Source: Macrostomum hystrix (Eukaryota > Platyhelminthes > Macrostomidae). From it: a stretch of 64,000 nt of DNA. Positions 34,626 through 49,100 of the stretch are shown piece after piece. A model generated the notes under the pieces. That model was not told the DNA's origin. It was given only the letters and a program-made list of their open reading frames with translations, and made no database searches. The stretch lies in the NCBI GenBank assembly GCA_950097015.1, contig CATNEN010000032.1, forward strand, positions 558,001-622,000. The letters are read 5' to 3'. Position 1 is the first letter of the stretch. Each line of letters starts with the position of its first letter. The translations under genes and the position numbers were made by a program.

Positions 34626-37600
34626 TGATGCATGAGCTCTCTCTCTCCCTGATGTATGAGCTCCCTCTCTCTCCCTGATGCATGAGCTCCCTCCCTCTCT
34701 CCCTGATGCATGAGCTCCCTCTCTCCCTGATGCATGAGCTCTCTCTCTCCCTGATGCATGAGCTCCCTCTCTCCCTGATGCATGAGCTCCCTCTCTCCCT
34801 GATGCATGAGCTCCCTCTCTCTCTCCCTGATGCATGAGCTCTCTCTCTCCCTGATGCATGAGCTCCCTCCCTCTCTCCCTGATGCATGAGCTCCCTCTCT
34901 CCCTGATGCATGAGCTCCCTCTCTCCCTGATGCATGAGCTCCCTCTCTCCCTGATGCATGAGCTCCCTCTCTCCCTGATGCATGAGCTCCCTCCCTCTCT
35001 CCCTGATGCATGAGCTCTCTCTCTCTCTCTCCCTGATGCATGAACTCCCTCCCTCTCTCCCTGATGCATGAGCTCCCTCTCTCTCTCTCCCTGATGCATG
35101 AGCTCTCTCTCTCCCTGATGCATGAGCTCTCCCTCTCTCCCTGATGCATGAGCTCCCTCTCTCTCTCTCCCTGATGCATGAGCTCCCTCTCTCCCTGATG
35201 CATGAGCTCTCTCTCTCTCCCTGATGCATGAACTCCCTCTCTCTCTCTCCCTGATGCATGAGCTCCCTCTCTCCCTGATGCATGAGCTCTCCCTCTCTCC
35301 CTGATGCATGAACTCCCTCCCTCTCTCCCTGATGCATGAGCTCCCTCTCTCCCTGATGCATGAGCTCTCTCTCTCCCTGATGTATGAGCTCCCTCTCTCC
35401 CTGATGCATGAGCTCCCTCCCTCTCTCCCTGATGCATGAGCTCCCTCCCTCTCTCCCTGATGCATGAGCTCTCTCTCTCTCCCTGATGCATGAGCTCTCT
35501 CTCTCTCCCTGATGCATGAACTCCCTCTCTCTCTCCCTGATGCATGAGCTCCCTCTCTCTCTCCCTGATGCATGAACTCCCTCTCTCTCTCCCTGATGCA
35601 TGAACTCCCTCTCTCTCTCTCCCTGATACATGAACTCCCTCTCTCTCTCTCCCTGATGCATGAACTCCCTCTCTCTCTCTCCCTGATACATGAACTCCCT
35701 CTCTCTCTCCCTGATGCATGAGCTCTCTCTCTCTCTCTCCCTGATGCATGAACTCCCTCTCTCCCTCTCCCTGATGCATGAACTCCCTCTCTCTCTCTCC
35801 TTGATACATGAACTCCCTCTCTCTCTCCCTGATGCATGAGCTCCCTCTCTCCCTGATGCATGAGCTCTCTCTCTCTCCCTGATGCATGAGCTCTCTCTCT
35901 CCCTGATGCATGAGCTCCCTCTCTCCATGATGCATGACCTCTCTCTCCCCCTGATGCATGAACTCCCTCCCTCTCTCCCTGATGCATGAGCTCCCTCTCT
36001 CTCTCCCTGATGCATGAACTCCCTCTCTGTCTCCCTGATGCATGAGCTCTATCTCTCTCCCTGATGCATGAGCTCTCTCTCTCTCTCCCTGATGCATGAA
36101 CTCCCTCTCTCTCTCCCTGATGCATGAGCTCCCTCTCTCTCTCCCTGATGCATGAACTCCCTCTCTCTCTCCCTGATGCATGAGCTCTCTCTCTCTCCCT
36201 GATGCATGAGCTCCCTCTCTCTCTCCCTGATGCATGAGCTCCCTCTCTCTCTCCCTGATGCATGAGCTCCCTCTCTCTCTCCCTGATGCATGAGCTCCCT
36301 CTCTCTCTCCCTGATGCATGAACTCCCTCTCTCTCTCCCTGATGCATGAGCTCTCTCTCTCTCCCTGATGCATGAACTCCCTCTCTCTCTCCCTGATGCA
36401 TGAGCTCTCTCTCTCTCCCTGATGCATGAGCTCTCTCTCTCTCCCTGATGCATGAGCTCTCTCTCTCTCCCTGATGCATGAGCTCCCTCTCTCTCCCTGA
36501 TGCATGAGCTCCCTCTCTCTCTCTCCCTGATGCATGAGCTCTCTCTCTCTCCCTGATGCATGAGCTCCCTCTCTCTCCCTGATGTATGAGCTCCCTCTCT
36601 CCCTGATGCATGAACTCCCTCTCTCTCTCCCTGATGCATGAGCTCCCTCTCTCTCTCCCTGATGCATGAACTCCCTCTCTCTCTCCCTGATGCATGAGCT
36701 CTCTCTCTCTCCCTGATGCATGAGCTCCCTCTCTCTCTCCCTGATGCATGAGCTCCCTCTCTCTCTCCCTGATGCATGAGCTCCCTCTCTCTCTCCCTGA
36801 TGCATGAGCTCCCTCTCTCTCTCCCTGATGCATGAGCTCCCTCTCTCTCTCCCTGATGCATGAACTCCCTCTCTCTCTCCCTGATGCATGAGCTCTCTCT
36901 CTCTCCCTGATGCATGAACTCCCTCTCTCTCCCTGATGCATGAGACTCCCTCTCTCTCTCCCTGATGCATGAGCTCTCTCTCTCTCCCTGATGCATGAAC
37001 TCCCTCCCTCTCCCCTGATGCATGAACTCCCTCCCTCTCTCCCTGATGCATGAGCTCCCTCTCCCTGATGCATGAGCTCTCTCTCTCCCTGATGCATGAG
37101 CTCCCTCCCTCTCTCCCTGATGCATGAACTCCCTCCCTCTCTCCCTGATGCATGAACTCCCTCCCTCTCTCCCTGATGCATGAATCCTCTCTCTCTCTCC
37201 TGATGCATGAGCTCTCTCCTCTCTCTCCCTGATGCATGAGACTCCCTCTCCTCTCCCTGATGCATGAGCTCCCTCTCTCTCTCCCTGATGCATGAACTCC
37301 CTCTCTCGTCTCCCTGATGCATGAACCTTCCTCTCTCTCTCTCCCTGATGCATGAGCTCTCTCTCTCTCCCTGATGCATGAACTTCCCTCTCTCTCTCCC
37401 TGATGCATGAGCTCTCTCTCTCTCCCTGATGCATGAGCTCTCTCTCTCTCCCTGATGCATGAGCTCTCTCTCTCTCCCTGATGCATGAGCTCCCTCTCTC
37501 TCCCTGATGCATGAGCTCCCTCTCTCTCTCTCCCTGATGCATGAGCTCTCTCTCTCTCCCTGATGCATGAGCTCCCTCTCTCTCTCCCTGATGTATGAGC

Positions 37601-40148
37601 TCCCTCTCTCCCTGATGCATGAGCTCCCTCTCTCTCTCCCTGATGCATGACTCCCTCTCTCTCTCTCCCTGATGCATGAACTCCCTCTCTCTCTCCCTGA
37701 TGCATGAGCTCTCCTCTCTCTCCCTGATGCATGAACTCCCTCTCTCTCTCCCTGATGCATGAGCTCCCTCTCTCTCCCTGATGCATGAGCTCCTCTCTCT
37801 CTCCCTGATGCTATGAGCTCCCTCTCTCTCCCTGATGCATGAGCTCCCTCCCCTCTCTCCCTGATGCATGAGCTCCCTCCCTCTCTCCCTGATGCATGAG
37901 CTCTCTCTCTCTCCCTGATGCATGAGCTCTCTCTCTCTCCCTGATGCATGAACTCCCTCTCTCTCTCCCTGATGCATGAGCTCCCTCTCTCTCTCCCTGA
38001 TGCATGAACTCCCTCTCTCTCTCCCTGATGCATGAACTCCCTCTCTCTCTCTCCCTGATACATGAACTCCCTCTCTCTCTCCCTGATGCATGAACTCCCT
38101 CTCTCTCTCTCCCTGATACATGAACTCCCTCTCTCTCTCCCTGATGCATGAGCTCTCTCTCTCTCTCTCCCTGATGCATGAACTCCCTCTCTCCCTCTCC
38201 CTGATGCATGAACTCCCTCTCTCTCTCTCCTTGATACATGAACTCCCTCTCTCTCTCCCTGATGCATGAGCTCCCTCTCTCCCTGATGCATGAGCTCTCT
38301 CTCTCTCCCTGATGCATGAGCTCTCTCTCTCCCTGATGCATGAGCTCCCTCTCTCCCTGATGCATGAGCTCCCTCTCTCCATGATGCATGACTCCTCTCT
38401 CTCCCCTGATGCATGAACTCCCTCCCTCTCTCCCTGATGCATGAGCTCCCTCTCTCTCTCCCTGATGCATGAACTCCCTCTCTGTCTCCCTGATGCATGT
38501 GCTCTATCTCTCTCCCTGATGCATGAGCTCTCTCTCTCTCTCCCTGATGCATGAACTCCCTCTCTCTCTCCCTGATGCATGAGCTCCCTCTCTCTCTCCC
38601 TGATGCATGAACTCCCTCTCTCTCTCCCTGATGCATGAGCTCTCTCTCTCTCCCTGATGCATGAGCTCCCTCTCTCTCTCCCTGATGCATGAGCTCCCTC
38701 TCTCTCTCCCTGATGCATGAGCTCCCTCTCTCTCTCCCTGATGCATGAGCTCCCTCTCTCTCTCCCTGATGCATGAACTCCCTCTCTCTCTCCCTGATGC
38801 ATGAGCTCTCTCTCTCTCCCTGATGCATGAACTCCCTCTCTCTCTCCCTGATGCATGAGCTCTCTCTCTCTCCCTGATGCATGAGCTCTCTCTCTCTCCC
38901 TGATGCATGAGCTCCCTCTCTCTCCCTGATGCATGAGCTCCCTCCCTCTCCCTGATGCATGAACTCCTCCCTCTCTCCCTGATGCATGAGCTCCTCCTCT
39001 CTCTCCCTGATGCATGAACTCCCTCCTCTCTCCCTGATGCATGAACTCCCTCCCTCTCTCCCTGATGCATGAACTCCCTCCCTCTCTCCCTGATGCATGA
39101 ACTCCCTCCCTCTCTCCCTGATGCATGAACTCCCTCTCTCTCTCCCTGATGCATGAGCTCCTCCTCTCTCCCTGATGCATGAGCTCCCTCTCTCTCTCCC
39201 TGATGCATGAGCTCCCTCTCTCTCTCCCTGATGCATGAGCTCCCTCTCTCTCTCCCTGATGCATGAGCTCCCTCTCTCTCTCCCTGATGCATGAGCTCCC
39301 TCTCTCTCTCCCTGATGCATGAACTCCCTCTCTCTCTCCCTGATGCATGAGCTCTCTCTCTCTCCCTGATGCATGAACTCCCTCTCTCTCCCTGATGCAT
39401 GAGCTCTCTCTCTCTCCCTGATGCATGAGCTCTCTCTCTCTCCCTGATGCATGAGCTCTCTCTCTCTCCCTGATGCATGAGCTCCCTCTCTCTCCCTGAT
39501 GCATGAGCTCCCTCTCTCTCTCTCCCTGATGCATGAGCTCTCTCTCTCTCCCTGATGCATGAGCTCCCTCTCTCTCCCTGATGCATGAGCTCTCTCTCTC
39601 TCCCTGATGCATGAACTCCCTCTCTCTCTCCCTGATGCATGAACTCCCTCTCTCTCTCTCCCTGATGCATGAGCTCTCTCTCTCTCCCTGATGCATGAGC
39701 TCCCTCTCTCTCCCTGATGCATGAGCTCTCTCTCTCTCCCTGATGCATGAACTCCCTCTCTCTCTCCCTGATGCATGAACTCCCTCTCTCTCTCTCCCTG
39801 ATGCATGAGCTCTCTTCCTGATGCATGAGCTGTCTCCCTGATGCATGAGCTGTCTCCCTGATGCATGAGCTCTGTCTCCCTGATGCATGAGCTGTCTCCC
39901 TTATGCATGAGCTGTCTCCCTGATGCATGAGCTGTCTCCCTGATGCATGAGCTCTGTCTCCCTGATGCATGAGCTGTCTCCCTGATGCATGAGCTGTCTC
40001 CCTGATGCATGAGCTGTCTCCCTGATGCATGAGCTGTCTCGCTGATGCATGAGCTGTCTCCCTGATGCATGAGCTCTCTCCCTGATGCATGAGCTGTCTC
40101 CCTGATGCATGAGCTCTGTCTCCCTGATGCATGAGCTCTCTCATTGAT
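34626..40148 (+). repeat. 5.5-kb array of a 24-32 bp CT-rich repeat with about 2455-bp duplication
   Basis: About 190 units built of CCCTGATGCATGAGCTC plus a variable CCCTCTCT spacer. Each has the palindromes ATGCAT and usually GAGCTC. A rare variant (GCTCTATCTC) and its surrounding variants occur at 36046 and again at 38501, showing a 2455-bp internal duplication. The right edge (39,810-40,148) uses a shorter spacer (TGTCTCC). All very long - strand frames through it are repeat artefacts. The + strand is strongly pyrimidine-rich. Confidence 0.97.
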
Positions 40149-40149
40149 G

Positions 40150-41250
40150 CCTCATGAATGGGCCCCCCATCCCACATGAAGAATGAGCTAGTTGATTCGC
40201 TAAGTGACAGTCAACTCAAAATTAGCCTTGTCGGTCAGCCACAAGCGGTCATTTGCCGACACGCACATTTAGATATAAGTAAATATGTATGACCGTAATA
40301 TATTACTCATAGTCTCCAGGCGAGTATACAATCGCAGCAAACATAAGATTCAGATAGAGCAAGAGGGAGATAGGGACTCATTACAAAGAGGCTTTGTATG
40401 ACAAACAAAAGGACACTGAATGACGCGGGATAAATGAAATAAAAAACAAACGCTATGTACAAGGGAAAGCGGGGTGCTTCCTGCTCCACCTCGGTCAGGA
40501 GTTCGAATCTGCTCTATAAACGGTTGCTGCAACTTTGGGAAGAGGGACAGGTGTAAGTGGCGAACATTGCATCCAGGAATCATGTGACGGCGAATCCGAT
40601 TGTAAGAATAAAATCAACAATAAGTACGCACATTTATCTGACAGATAGGGCACTAGCAACAACTAAGACGCACACACACTTCTCGAGTGCGATGCATTGC
40701 CGAAAGGGCGTAAAAAGGGGGGAAACTCGGGGTTGATAGCAGTCACTTGTACACTAAATGAGCAATGCTTAGGGGGCAGCGGTAAAATATTACAAATATT
40801 TACAGACACAAATTCCTCTATGCCAGAATTTAGACACATGCAGATGCGTAAGCAACTACTGCGAGGAGTAGCTGCGAAATCAGCAAATTCAAATTTGTTG
40901 CGCTCGAAAAAAAAATTTAATTTCCAATCCTCTTGGGGAGAAAATGTTCACCAAACAAAAAGTACTAATTTCGGCTCAAAACAACACTTGAGAGGAAAAG
41001 AAAAACTAGAAGCACACTGCAGTCTTTTAATGGGCCAGCATCTTAACTTTTGTGTAATAACCTGCTGCGACTAAATTAGGATTAATTAGAAATTGGCTTG
41101 ATGATTCACCCAATCAGATAGTTAAATTAGATTTCATAGTCATGGGGAAAGTGAAATGATTTCCTAGAAATTGAAATTATTTCTAAGAAAGTAAGATGAT
41201 TTCCTAAAATCATTGACGATTCATGACTTTATTGAAACTCATAATAGACG
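40150..41250. other. Non-coding stretch
   Basis: A B-box-like GAGTTCGAATCTG at about 40500 hints at another degraded tRNA-like repeat, but no A box is seen. Nothing else recognised. Confidence 0.4.
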
Positions 41251-41254
41251 AAAT

Positions 41255-42145
41255 TTGATTTCTTAGAAGCTTAGAATCGACGAAACTAGATTTCATGAAA
41301 ACTGAGAATCAAAAATCTATATTTCATGAAAACTGAGAATCGACGAATCAAGATTTCGTGGAAAGTGAGAATCGACGAATCAAGATTTCATGGAAACTGA
41401 GAATCGACGAATCAAGATTTCATGGAAACTGAGAATCGACGAGTCAAGACTTCATGGAAACTGAGAATCAAAAATCAATATTTCATGAAAACTGAGAATC
41501 GACGATTCAAGATTTCGTGGAAAGTAAGAATCGACGAATCAAGATTTCATGGAAAGTGAGAATCGACGAATCAAGATTTTATGGAAACTGAGAATCGACA
41601 AATCAAGATTTTATGGAAACTGAGAATCGACAAATCAAGATTTCATGGAAACTGAGAATCAAAAATCAATATTTCATGAAAACTGAGAATCGACGATTCA
41701 AGATTTCGTGGAAAGTGAGAATCGACGAATCAAGATTTCATGGAAAGTGAGAATCGACGAATCAAGATTTCGTGGAAAGTGAGAATCGACGAATCAAGAC
41801 TTCATGGCAAGTGAGAATCGACGAATCAAGATTTCGTGGAAAGTGAGAATCGACGAATCAATATTTTTTATGGAAACTGAGAATCGACGAATCAATATTT
41901 TTTATGGAAACTGAGAATCGACGAATCAATATTTTTTATGGAAACTGAGAATCGACGAATCAATATTTTTTATGGAAACTGAGAATCGACGAATCAATAT
42001 TTTTTATGGAAACTGAGAATCGACGAATCAATATTTTTTATGGAAACTGAGAATCGACGAATCAATATTTTTTATGGAAACTGAGAATCGACGAATCAAT
42101 ATTTTTTATGGAAACTGAGAATCGACGAATCAATATTTCACGGAA
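41255..42145 (+). repeat. 32/34-bp tandem repeat, about 27 copies, in two blocks
   Basis: Core GAATCGACGAATCAAGATTT. The left block has 32-bp units with TTCATGG or TTCGTGG. The right block (about 41850-42130) is a homogeneous run of 34-bp units with ATATTTTTTATGG, so it expanded more recently. Confidence 0.95.
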
Positions 42146-42259
42146 ACACTCAAGTCATGGTAAATGATATTAGCAGAACTTTTAGCAGTGCATTCCTGAC
42201 AAAAATTAAGTTTGCTGGGCCAGAGAGAATAACTAACTAAGCGGCACAATGTCTAGTTT

Positions 42260-42263
<4 letters not shown>

Positions 42264-42301
<38 letters not shown>
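42264..42301 (+). repeat. (CAG)n tract, about 12 copies
   Basis: Pure CAG run with no evident exon. Confidence 0.9.
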
Positions 42302-42302
<1 letters not shown>

Positions 42303-43325
42303 AAATAGCTGCAGAATACTGCCAAAGCTAGCCAAAAAATTGTCTCAGCAGTATAGTTCTAGAAAAGTGTCAATCGTGAAAAATTGCATGCGTTGGTCGA
42401 CAAAATTAGTATAAAAACAGAGATCTAAAACAACAACAGTGAAATCCGTTTGATAATAAGGAAGCAAGGAAGGCGATTTAAAAACGACCAACTCAATTGT
42501 TCAGTTAACTAAAATTAGCCAAATTATAAGAAACAAAGCATAAAATGCACACACTTAAACTGCAAACAAGGAGCAGAACTTACGAAATCAGAACACTTCC
42601 GTCTTTTAAGTTGCGACTGGTTAAAAAATAAAAACTTACAATTTGAGCGCTTAGGTGTTTTAAAAAGGAAATAATTAAGGCATACACAAAGCCTAGGGTT
42701 GACGAAGGCCCAGTTAGTTTAACACAATCAGACAATAATAAGTGACTCGTCTCAATCATCAAGCTACTAATCGCCCTGAGATTTTAAACGCTTCGCAAAA
42801 CAAGCGCGGAGAAACAGACAGATCGGCGGGCGGCGGTATTGCAATATGCAGCCTACTATGAGTAGTACACAATAGAAAATACTATATTTAGTTAACACTC
42901 TAATCAGTTTCGATTGAATTTGATAATCAATCAGACTAAATCAATCGATTGGTTGCGATCACAGTCTCGCGCAGGTTGCATACACACAGATTGACTAAAT
43001 TGCATGGCTATTAACATCTCAAACAAAACACAGAGCAAGCAAGCAAGAAAGCAGAATTGTTACAAGATAAGCAATAGGGTGCATTGGAATGGACAGAAAT
43101 GAGTGAGTGAGGCCATTCTTAATGGCTAAGAATCGATTCTTCTAAAATTAACGAAAACCAATTCGAGCTGAGATTGTTTGAATTGGCGCCAAAAAATAAC
43201 AAAAAACGCTTTAACAAAACGCTTTTCTCAGCTCAGGGCAGGGTGATGGCAAACTTACAACTCGCGGGCCAAAATGAAAATTAACACAGCAGACCCAATA
43301 AATAGAATTGCTGTGCTGAGACACA
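42302..43325. other. Non-coding stretch
   Basis: AT-rich; no gene recognised. Confidence 0.5.
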
Positions 43326-43326
43326 A

Positions 43327-43925
43327 GACATGAGACTGGGGAGAGAATAGACTGGGGAGACATGAGACTGGGGAGAGACGAGACTGGGGAGACATGAGAC
43401 TGGGGAGACATGAGACTGGGGAGAGACGAGACTGGGGAGAGACGAGACTGGGGAGAGGTCAGACTGGGGAGACATGAGACTGGGGAGACATGAGACTGGG
43501 GAGACATGAGACTGGGGAGAGACGAGACTGGGGAGACATGAGACTGGGGAGACATGAGACTGGGGAGACATGAGACTGGGGAGACATGAGACTGGGGAGA
43601 CATGAGACTGGGGAGACATGAGACTGGGGAGACATGAGACTGGGGAGACATGAGACTGGGGAGAGACGAGACTGGGGAGAGACGAGACTGGGGAGAGACG
43701 AGACTGGGGTGAGGTCAGACTGGGGAGACATGAGACTGGGGAGACATGAGACTGGGGAGACATGAGACTGGGGAGAGACGAGACTGGGGAGAGACGAGAC
43801 TGGGGAGACATGAGACTGGGGAGACATGAGACTGGGGAGACATGAGACTGGGGAGACATGAGACTGGGGAGACATGAGACTGGGGAGAGACGAGACTGGG
43901 GAGAGACGAGACTGGGGAGAAATGA
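43327..43925 (+). repeat. 16-bp tandem repeat, about 37 copies
   Basis: Unit GAGACTGGGGAGACAT with GAGACGAG and GAGGTCAG variants; downstream of the zinc-finger gene. Confidence 0.96.
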
Positions 43926-44400
43926 GACACGGGGAGATGAGACAGTGATGGCACAGTGATGAGACAGTGATATGAAGCAGGGGAAATGAGACACGTGAAG
44001 ATGAGACACGGGTGAGTAAGAGAGAAGTGTTAGAAGGGGAATCAGAAGCGCTGGCGACCGTATCTGGACGCTGGCCGAAGTTGCCGAGCCCCTGTCCTCA
44101 ATGAGACAGATGAAGCTGAAAACTGTACAATTTTATACCCCATAAGGATGCGATTAAGATCACAAGGGAAGCAAAAGTGAAGATGTGTGCAGAAGGAAAT
44201 AGCAAAAGGCAATAGAGGAAGCAAGGCGGCTTCCGCTACTCATCGTCGGGTATATAAGCAAGCATTATTTAAGAAACCAATTAGATTTCAAAGCTGTCTG
44301 TGGAGCAGGGTTTTGGGCTGAGCTCTGCCTGTGAACAAAGGAAGCCGAGAAGTCACGCTAGCAGTGATTTTTCTGTAGGCCTTTGAATTTTGGGCGAAAC

Positions 44401-44602
44401 TCAAAACGGATACCGATGACTGAGCTGAGACGGAGGGCCATAGGGAGGGCCTGGCGGCGGGGCCATGCTGTAGCCAGCACTGTGCTGCTGCTGCTGCTGC
44501 TGCTGGTAGGGCGAGTAGCCAGGCGGTTGGTAGAGGCCATAGGCTTGGTGGTTCTGATGCTGCTGGTGCATCGGATGCTGCATAGGCTGCTGGTAAGGCA
44601 GG

Positions 44603-44643
<41 letters not shown>

Positions 44644-44708
44644 ATAAAGTGACGGATCCACAAACGAACGATAGGGATCGACTGGCATGCCGCCAGATGA
44701 TTTAGAAA
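44401..44708 (-). CDS. Second (last) exon of the zinc-finger gene
   Basis: Acceptor CCTCACTTGCAG; the first two bases complete Val with the G left by exon 1. 102 further codons, rich in Gln, Pro and Tyr, end YGPPSQLSHRYPF then TGA. I see no AATAAA close downstream. Confidence 0.8.
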
Positions 44709-46103
44709 CTGCAAGTGAGGGGCAAAGTTAACAAATGCCAATGAAAATAGGTTGCTACAGTACTACTGAGCAGGAGATTAAAGTAGCATGATCGGGATGC
44801 CACTAAAAGTTTACACGAAAAATGAAAAAAAAACAGAAGTTAGCTTTCACATTGCCAGTAATAGTACATTCTGGTGTCCAGTAAATCCCCTTACAAACAG
44901 GCTTCAACTGTTTATAATGGCATGATATATATTATTTAACCCAACGCCGAAGGCGACTAACAGAGAGGGGTAAAAATGCTGAAAACTCTTCTTGACTTTT
45001 CATGTATTGTCTCTGCTTTTATTGCATTTGCTTGGCCAAACACTCACGCGGTGCACTGGTACACAATGACCCGAGGGTACGACCTGGGCCATATATTGAG
45101 CACACAGTGTGTAGAGGAAGTGTACACTTGTCATGTCCAATTTGTGATGAAAAATAGCACCCCACGCTCTAACATTGCTAGCTACAGATAAGAAAATAAT
45201 AGAATAAGTCTAGGTCTGATTGGAAGCCAAGCACAGAATTAAGCCTTGGAATCTAAAGGGTACTCGAGAAAGTGGATAATATGAGTCAACGCGGGGGACA
45301 CCAGGACAGAGGGGGGGTAAGACGGAGGGCTCGCAACGGGACGGGTGTCAGAAGGAAGAGAAAAGGGGAAGAGAGAGAGAGAAACAGAGGCCATGTCTTG
45401 GGGAGCCCCTGGAAGAGAAAACTGATGGCGGCTAGCGGGCAGTGGGCCACGCAAGGGTCCGCAGTACAGACTTTGTTATGAGGCCGCCGACTGGGAAGAA
45501 AGTGAGACAGAGGGGAGAGGGAGGGGAGAAGTGTGGGGATGTTGAGAGAGAGAGAAAGGACTTTGTTCCCATTCTGCCCTGCCGGACCGGGATAGACGTG
45601 AAGCCACCCAGAATTCAGTTGCCCAACACCCCACAATGCAAACTGGGGACAAGGCGGCGCGGCCAGTAGCCCCCCCAGTCCGGCCAGAGACCAGTACAAA
45701 GTCGCCGCGGGCATTTTAGGAGAAATTTTTAGAACGAAATAGAGAATGGAAGGCCAGTGGGTGAGAGAGTGAGAGGGACTAGGGGTGGGAAAATGCAATC
45801 GGGACGAGTGCGCGGGATACTGGAGGCTAGGCCCGGGTGCCATGTACGCCTGTTAGGCAGCAGCAGCAGCAGCGGCAGCAATTTGCGCCCCACTCCAATG
45901 GGAATTCAAAGAGCCCTTCGGGGTGGAGAGTTAGGACACAAGGGAGATTTGGATTTTGGGGGAGCGGAGCGGTAGGGAGGGATTTGACCCCCACCGCCAG
46001 GCGGGAAAGGGATAAGAGCCAGGGAGGTGTGGAAGCGGATTTTTTTGGCTTATAGGCGGCTGTCTGGACCGTTTGCGTTGTTAGTCCATTCCTCTGCAGG
46101 CTG

Positions 46104-46147
<44 letters not shown>

Positions 46148-49100
46148 CCCTTAACCCCGAAAAGCTTCACCTCAACCTCAAGTGGCGGGCCTGCTTATAA
46201 TTTTGGCAGCAAAGCAACGGCAAACACGCGAGAGAGAGAGAGAGGGGGGAAAGAGCGAAAGAGGGCCAATCAGTTCCTAGAGGGAAAGGCGGCACAAAAA
46301 TTCCTTCACCCCTGGATTCTCTCGCCTCCCTCTCTCTCTACATACATATATATACGCATACATAAGGCATAGCTATATATAAACTGGCCCAGTCCCCTCC
46401 CCAATGTACACGAATAGGCCGGTTGGCGAGCGTTCACCAGCCACAGCCCGCTTCCCAAATGTCTCACACTACGCCTTACTAGGCCTTTCAAGTTTGCTTA
46501 ATAAAAGAGAGAGAAGCCTTCGGGAGTGAGTGGGCGGTACAACAGAGCGGGGGAGAGACAAGGAGAGAGAGAGGGAGAGGGAGGGAGAGAAGTAGGAGCA
46601 GCACGCAAGCACGCGAGGGTTCTGCCTGACTGTGCGGCGACGCCCAAAGCCGCCTTAAAGCTTGTCCAGCCAGTCCCGCCTCCCAGAGCCACCACATCAG
46701 CCTGTGTGTGCGGGCGGTGCAAGTGAGTGCGATGGCACCGCGGGTTATTCTCTGTCCTCCATTCTCAGTCCTTAGCCACCCCGACTCCTCCCTCCCCCCA
46801 GGCCTCGATCAACGCCAACCGTCGCAGTGCGGTGTGCGCAGATGCCAGCCGCCTATGCCTCCTTCCAAGCAGAGGTCACATGATTTCAGCGTGGCCTTAG
46901 GATTTCATTGCCTGGACAAGGCTTATAGAAGAGTAAAATTTTCTTAGAAATCTAATAATGCTTTGTTATGATATCCGATAATTAGTTCATAGGTTACGCA
47001 GCATGACTGATAAGGCAATCGTTATTATTTATTTATTTTAGCACCAGCTCAATAGTACTAATCCAGTAGTATAAGATAGTAGATAGTTGGGGTGGTGGCA
47101 AGGTCAGGCACGAGGTACGTCACCTCACTTCCGAACACACATCTAGGGGGAGGTGGAAGGGGAGAGAAGCGCACCCTGAAAATCCCTACCCTTTTCCATC
47201 ACCATCTCCCTGTGTGCTTTTTCGCTGCTGTAAGGCGGCGAAAGGACGGGATGCAAGCGGGGAAGGCAGTCCAGGCTTGCCAGATTCTCAAGGTCACAGA
47301 AGCCGAAAGGCATTCTACTGAGAATAGAACACATGAACATGAGAAACACGTGGGCGAGCAAAAAACAAAAACTAGAGCGAAATTTTCCATGCCAGTTTTC
47401 GACTGCGGCCACAAACACGTGAAATCCTTAACGATAGAAAAATAATTATGACCATGCACTCACCGGGGTCAGCGTTCAATGGATTTCTCAAGTAGTCGTA
47501 TGGACCTCCCGGGCCATTGTAGGACACATCCCACGGTTGCGCCGGCTGCTGCTGCTGCTGCTGACCGCCAGGATAAGGCTGCTGCTGCGGCTGGTCCGGT
47601 ATGTACTTGTTTCCGAGTGCGCTTAACGAGCGAAGATGATCGCCCATGTGCAGCTGCCGGAACTGGCTAGGCTGCTGCTGCTGCTGCTGCTGATACTGGT
47701 GCTGGAACAGGGCATTGCTAGGGTAGGCGGCCGATGGAGAGTAGTAAGGCGAGCCGAACAGGCCGGGCATTGGGCCTAGGGGCGGTCGAGACGCGGCTGC
47801 TGCTGCAGCTGCTGCGGCGGTTGCGGCGGCAGCTGCTGCGGCAGCCGGACTGGGGTCCTTCACTCCGGCGGCGGCGGCAGCGGCAGCAGCGGCGGCGGCA
47901 GCTGCGGCCGGGCCGGAACTATCGTACCCGCTGGAGTAGCCGGATGAGTCGCTCCAAGCCGATGCGTCCAGCGGGGCCAAGGATTTCCCCAATGGCTGAC
48001 CGTTGACGCCGGCAAAGACGACGGGCCGGTCGAAGCCGGACGATGCAAAGCCGACGCGCTCTTTCTCCTGAATGCTCTGAATGTCTTCGAGAACCTCGTC
48101 CAGAAAGTCTTTGTTGCCGACGAAGCCGCCGCAGGCGCCGCTATTGTTACCGTTGCTGTTGCTGCCGCTGCTGTGACCGCTCGGCGCGTTGCCGTTGGGG
48201 CTGGCCGAGGAGTCGGCGCTTGGCGCACCGCCAACTGGATTGTCCGGAGAGCGAATGCCGAAGCCGCCCGCTTCCATATGGCAAGCGGTGGGCCTTTTCC
48301 TGCCGCTGCCATTGCCGGGGAATACCAGATCATTGATGGAGTGGCCCAGCTTCTGAGCCGGCTGTTGAGATCGCTCCTCTAGGAAATCGATCAGGTTTGA
48401 GTCCTGCTCCAGGTTGCTGATGATGCCGTCAATCTGGGAGTCTAGCTTTGGCCCGGCAGGCCCCAACGGCCCGTTAAGGCTTACGCCGCTGCCGCCGATG
48501 CCAATGCTGGGGCAGCCGGCCTGCGACAGGAAGGCGGTACCGACACCGCCGCTGGTGTTGCCATCGCTGTTTTCAAAGTCGCTGAAGCCATACAGACAGT
48601 CGGCGTCGTCAGCGTCATCGTCACCGATTCCGGCAGCTGCAGCTCCTCCCGCCGATGGGTCTAGCAGCGCAGACGGATCGGACGAGCCTTGCCGACGTCG
48701 TTGTCTTCGTCGTTTCGCTGTGGATGCGGCGGCGGCATTGCTATCGACGTCGGCATTGGTAAAGTTCATGGATGTGGCCGAAAACGATGTCGCTTGTTGC
48801 AATCGGACACTGTCAGACGCTGTGGCGTCGTTCTCTTCGTCTTCTTCAAGCTGATCATCCTCTTCATCGTCTTCTTCGTCTTCGTCATCATCGTCCTCGG
48901 CGTCTTCGTCATCAAAGGCCTCCTCTGGCCGAGGCGCAGTCGATGAAGCGCAGCCGCTGCCAGCGGATGCGTCCATGGTTGCGTTGGTATCCGGTTGGCG
49001 AGGCCGCCGACGCCGCTGGGCCAGGTTGGCCAGGATGGCAGGCAGTGGCTGGTCGGAGTGCAGCCGTTTGTGATGATTCAGCAAGCAGATCTTCTGGCGG

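Noticed and set aside
34593-40177. Open frames of 1825, 1279 and 1055 codons on the - strand
   Set aside because: CT-rich satellite read in several frames (MHQGERE-type repeats); no non-repeat domain at either end.
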